Below are positions 5,303 to 7,669 of a DNA stretch of 7,669 nt, one piece after another. The stretch comes from Nitrososphaeria archaeon (lineage in GTDB: Archaea; Thermoproteota; Nitrososphaeria; Nitrososphaerales; Nitrososphaeraceae), in the NCBI GenBank assembly GCA_021324715.1, contig JAJPIN010000040.1, forward strand, positions 1 through 7,669, given 5' to 3'. A model generated the notes under the pieces. That model did no database searches. It saw only the letters and a program-made list of their open reading frames with translations, and was not told the DNA's origin. The first letter of the stretch is position 1. The number at the start of each line of letters is the position of its first letter. The translations under genes and the position numbers were made by a program.

Positions 5303-6889
5303 GTGGTAAAAGATTATAGTCACTTTCATGTAAATTCGAACGATGCAAATAAAAAAGAATTTTCATATAACTTGGAAAATGTTAATGCCTATAGAGAAAA
5401 GCGAACAGTTGCCCTAGTATCTGTAATCGTATCCGTAGCTTTAGCTACAACAAAACTTCTAATTGGATATTCCACAAACAGCCTTGGAATCTTATCTGAA
5501 GCAATGCATGCTGGCCTTGACGTAATAGCAGCATTGATGACCCTTTATGCAATAAGAATTGTAATAAGACCTCCAGACGTAAGATTTACATACGGTTATG
5601 CTAAGGTTGAGAGCCTTTCCAGCCTCATTGAGATAATACTCCTTTTTACAGTTGCAGGCTGGATCTTTTACGAAGGATTAGACCGTATACTTTTCAAGAA
5701 TATTCAACCGGAAATTACAATATTCTCATTTGCGATAATGACCATATCTATTGTGGTAGATTTCTGGCGTTCCAAAGTACTGGACAGAGCTGCAAGAAGA
5801 TATGGAAGCCAAGCTCTGGAAGCAGATGCACTCCACTTTAAAGCAGACATGTTTTCATCTTTGATAGTTATTGTGGGATTGATTTTTGTATCAGTATTTC
5901 ATATTCCCAATGCTGATGCTTTTGCCGCGCTGATAATAGCGGCTATGATCATTTATACAAGTCTAGGTCTTGGAAGAAGAACCCTCGACGTTTTACTCGA
6001 TAAAGCTCCTAAAGGGATGAATCACCTTCTCTTAGAGTCAATATCAGGACTAGACGGAGTATCGAAGGCGCACGACATTCGTATTAGGAACATGGGATCT
6101 ACAATGTCTCTAGATCTACATATTGAGGTTCCACGAACATCAACACATGATAGGGCTCATAGAATTGCTACGAATGTTGAAAATAGAATAAGAGAAGTGA
6201 TGCCAAATTGTGACGTATTAGTACATGTGGATGCAATCGAAACATCTACAGAAACACTGACCGATAGAATTAGATTAATTGCAGCAGAAACGGATGGGAT
6301 AAAGAATGTCCATTCTATTTACCTCTCAAGGATTATTGAACCTGGTTCGAAAAAAAGTACAAGACATGATGCAATTCCAATTGAAACCAAAAACCATGAA
6401 TTAGGAACATCCGACTCATTGAACCATCATGATTCCAATGAAAATGCATCTTCATTTCCTCTTCATTTGTATCTTGATCTTCAAGTTAATAGACACCTAG
6501 ATCTGAAAGCCGCACATGGTATCACCGAATCGTTTGAACAAAGAATTAAAGCGGAGTTAACTCAAGTGAAGGATATCACAACTCACATTGAAATCGAAAG
6601 TACAGAAGATGAAGATGTAATTGGAGTAGAGAAAAAAGCAAGCGGATCATATATAGAGAAGATTCGTAATTTATGTATGCAGATAAATGGGGTAATAGAT
6701 TGTAAAGACATTGGAATTATTGAAGTTAATAATGAGCAACACATAACACTTACGATAATCATTAAGGCCACAGAAGGGCAAGAGGTTACTTCGATAGAGG
6801 AGGCACATAAGATCTCCACAGATGTTCAGGAAAATATAATAAAAGAGACCGGAGCTTCACGAGTCGTAGTACATTCCGAACCTCTTTAA
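5303..6889 (+). CDS. Cation diffusion facilitator (CDF) metal exporter with an extended, repeated C-terminal region
   Basis: A 528-residue membrane protein; ordinary bacterial and archaeal CDF proteins are about 300. Six membrane helices fit within about 36-222. The transport site is intact: H69-x3-D73 in TM2 (SEAMHAGLDV) and H178-x3-D182 in TM5 (ADALHFKADMF), the HD-HD pattern typical of Zn2+-preferring members, which export metal in exchange for protons. TM2-TM3 carries the familiar FTYGYAKVES. The cytoplasmic part reads as three copies of the C-terminal dimerisation fold: about 240-312 (RAHRIATNVENRI ... VLVHVD), about 320-432 (AAHGITESFEQRI ... ITTHIE) and about 449-527 (EAHKISTDVQENI ... 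VVVHSE). Copy two is split by a polar linker (about 346-384) with His355, 365, 375 and 376. The GTG start is favoured by the TATA box and an in-frame TAA two codons further upstream; the next in-frame Met lies inside TM2. Confidence 0.93.
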   Translation: MVKDYSHFHVNSNDANKKEFSYNLENVNAYREKRTVALVSVIVSVALATTKLLIGYSTNSLGILSEAMHAGLDVIAALMTLYAIRIVIRPPDVRFTYGYAKVESLSSLIEIILLFTVAGWIFYEGLDRILFKNIQPEITIFSFAIMTISIVVDFWRSKVLDRAARRYGSQALEADALHFKADMFSSLIVIVGLIFVSVFHIPNADAFAALIIAAMIIYTSLGLGRRTLDVLLDKAPKGMNHLLLESISGLDGVSKAHDIRIRNMGSTMSLDLHIEVPRTSTHDRAHRIATNVENRIREVMPNCDVLVHVDAIETSTETLTDRIRLIAAETDGIKNVHSIYLSRIIEPGSKKSTRHDAIPIETKNHELGTSDSLNHHDSNENASSFPLHLYLDLQVNRHLDLKAAHGITESFEQRIKAELTQVKDITTHIEIESTEDEDVIGVEKKASGSYIEKIRNLCMQINGVIDCKDIGIIEVNNEQHITLTIIIKATEGQEVTSIEEAHKISTDVQENIIKETGASRVVVHSEPL

Positions 6890-6909
6890 AACTTGTAGAT
6901 ATAGGATAT

Positions 6910-6967
6910 ATACAGGACATGTATCTTCCGAAATGGCTTGAACCGAGCCAGTTAAACTAAAAAAATT
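6910..6967. terminator. Convergent intergenic hairpins and T-run
   Basis: Between the CDF gene (ends 6889) and the minus-strand Cys-rich gene (ends 7023) lie ATACA-GGACA-TGTAT (6910-6924) and TGGCTTG-AAC-CGAGCCA (6934-6950; 7-bp stem with one G-U pair). An A-run on the plus strand at about 6959-6965 is a run of seven T on the minus strand, suited to ending the Cys-rich transcript. No comparable T-run follows the CDF gene. Confidence 0.4.
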
Positions 6968-7022
6968 GACCTCTATTAGTCGTAGTTGAACAAAATTAAA
7001 TTCAGTTCTGAGAAATTAATTT

Positions 7023-7166
7023 TCAATTTTCATTAATAGTGACCCAACAGCAACATTCTTGCAAACTGCAATTAGGACAGTCTTTGGCAGACAAGCTAAT
7101 CTTACATTCATTAAATTTGCAATTACAATCTGAACACTTGATAATCAATTGGCTACTTGAATTCAT
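7023..7166 (-). CDS. Small cysteine-rich protein (47 residues), possible metal-binding
   Basis: An ATG at 7166 opens a frame ending in TGA at 7023-7025. Nine of 47 residues are cysteine: C11-x2-C14 and C16, C21, C30-x2-C33 (CPNC), and a CCC triplet at 38-40 followed by Trp. The two CxxC pairs can form a zinc ribbon or rubredoxin-like knuckle, while the additional cysteines would allow a second metal or a cluster. It has no signal peptide or membrane helix. It is convergent with the CDF exporter, so a role in metal buffering is conceivable but is inference from position only. A TTTTAA element on the minus strand at about 7197-7202 is roughly 33 bases before the start and may be its TATA box. 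The family is not one I recognise. Confidence 0.6.
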   Translation of the reverse strand: MNSSSQLIIKCSDCNCKFNECKISLSAKDCPNCSLQECCCWVTINEN

Positions 7167-7223
7167 ATGCTGTTCGTCTTTAGATACTTTACGATGTTAA
7201 AAGAGGGAAAAACAATAAAATTT

Positions 7224-7289
7224 AACAGGACCCGAATACATGGACTGTCCGAATCCCGAATCCGGACATAAGTATTGGCTTATCCTGTT
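7224..7289. repeat. Nested inverted-repeat element (possible structured RNA or operator)
   Basis: Three concentric perfect stems: AACAGGA (7224-7230) / TCCTGTT (7283-7289), AATAC (7235-7239) / GTATT (7272-7276), and TGTCCG (7246-7251) / CGGACA (7263-7268) around an 11-base loop. The loop and flanks also carry CCGAAT three times (7232-, 7249- and 7256-), two of them in tandem as CCGAATC. The element is GC-richer than its surroundings. It lies 58 bases upstream of the Cys-rich gene start and 184 bases before the right-edge gene. No known RNA family is recognised. Confidence 0.5.
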
Positions 7290-7472
7290 TTAGTAAAATC
7301 AAAACTCTATTGAACCTCTTTTTAGGGTCAAAAATGATTCACAATCCTCGGATTTCTATAATAATCAGAAAAAAATCATATTATTGAATTTTTCAGCAAA
7401 TTGAAATTATGATAACTCCACTTTACTGGTAACGTATCATAGAACCCTCCTTCTAAATGGGACCAAGCAGAT
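7290..7472. other. Intergenic region, nothing clear
   Basis: AT-rich sequence between the nested repeat and the right-edge gene. GTATCATA (7434-7441) is a weak TATA candidate about 35 bases before the ATG at 7473. No RNA gene or protein-like frame longer than about 20 codons is seen. Confidence 0.3.
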
Positions 7473-7669
7473 ATGACCCCTTTGACTGCCAAACCCATTG
7501 GAGCAAAAGAGAAAGTGAATCACAATATTGGTAGATTCTGGGGTGAAATTATTAAAGAGATAAATGGAATAGCAGAGGAGAAAAAACTGGATATACGATA
7601 TACCAGTCTCTTTGAACCACATAAGATTTCCATAGATTCAAGGAAAAGTCTCAGCAAACTCAAGGAAGA
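7473..7669 (+). CDS. Partial hypothetical protein (N-terminal 65 residues)
   Basis: A frame from ATG 7473 stays open to the window edge. It begins MTPLTAKPIGAKEK and continues with an amphipathic helical stretch (GRFWGEIIKEINGIAEEKK), then DIRYTSLFEPHKISIDSRKS. The composition is protein-like, soluble, rich in Lys and Glu, with no membrane segment or signal peptide. I do not recognise the family. The frame is open back to a TAG at 7440-7442 but has no other conventional start. An ATG at 7457 lies in a different frame that stops after 25 codons. An overlapping open frame on the opposite strand is judged an artefact because its translation looks unlike protein. With only part of the gene visible and a weak promoter, confidence is moderate. 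Confidence 0.5.
   Translation, partial: MTPLTAKPIGAKEKVNHNIGRFWGEIIKEINGIAEEKKLDIRYTSLFEPHKISIDSRKSLSKLKE

Noticed and set aside
6878..7321. 10-bp direct repeat GAACCTCTTT at 6878-6887 and 7312-7321, flanking the Cys-rich gene and the nested repeat
   Set aside because: Considered as attachment sites or target duplication of a small inserted element, but 10 bp in AT-rich sequence, one copy inside the CDF stop region, and no recombinase signal make chance the simpler explanation.
7457..7534. ATG at 7457 as the start of the right-edge gene
   Set aside because: Its frame (MGPSRYDPFD...) stops after 25 codons; the ATG at 7473 gives a frame open to the window edge.
7437..7622. Minus-strand open frame of 61 codons at the right edge
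   Set aside because: Its translation is rich in Phe and Cys without a domain pattern, while the plus-strand frame from 7473 has a more convincing soluble-protein composition. The choice is not certain.
1..7669. Search for tRNA, rRNA, CRISPR arrays and insertion sequences
   Set aside because: No tRNA-like T-arm with matching acceptor stem, no rRNA sequence, no regularly spaced repeats of CRISPR size and no transposase were seen by eye; a tRNAscan or Infernal run was not possible.

Overview
The window looks like a piece of an archaeal chromosome, most likely an ammonia-oxidising archaeon of the Nitrososphaeria (Thaumarchaeota), perhaps near Nitrososphaera or Nitrosocosmicus. This rests on the AT-rich sequence, the archaeal-type TATA boxes lying about 25-32 bases before several start codons (nearly leaderless transcripts), the T-rich gene ends, the style of the histidine kinase phosphoacceptor motif (HEMRTPVQPILGLSE), and a recombinase fragment of a type I recall from these genomes. 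No database search was possible, so the genus is a guess.

Layout. Bases 1-173 (minus) hold the start of a gene that runs off the left edge, possibly glycosyltransferase-like. A 41-residue zinc-ribbon protein (322-447, plus) and a small Rieske [2Fe-2S] protein (522-926, minus) converge on a short hairpin. A long non-coding stretch (927-1477) carries a 12-bp perfect palindrome and, near its right end, two copies of a 26-bp tandem repeat just before a two-component pair: a single-domain response regulator (1478-1894) and a membrane sensor histidine kinase (1966-3516). Between these two genes lies a nested inverted repeat that contains a candidate promoter. After the kinase come a terminator-like hairpin and a truncated tyrosine-recombinase remnant (about 3576-3875) that has lost its catalytic domain.

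The right half is a metal-transport locus. A CorA-type Mg2+/divalent cation channel (3942-4910, minus) and a cation diffusion facilitator (CDF) exporter (5303-6889, plus) diverge from a 392-bp intergenic region. The CDF protein is unusually long (528 residues): its membrane part is followed by what read as three successive copies of the cytoplasmic dimerisation/metal-sensing fold, the second interrupted by a polar, histidine-bearing linker. Convergent to it is a 47-residue cysteine-rich protein (7023-7166, minus) with nine cysteines, then a 66-bp element of nested inverted repeats (7224-7289), then the start of an unrecognised gene leaving the right edge (7473-7669, plus).

Functional reading. 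Two themes stand out: signal transduction (sensor kinase plus receiver, probably one pathway) and metal handling (CorA import, CDF export, small Cys-rich proteins that could bind metal). The link between the Cys-rich proteins and the transporters is inference from position only. No rRNA, tRNA, CRISPR array or intact insertion sequence is visible.
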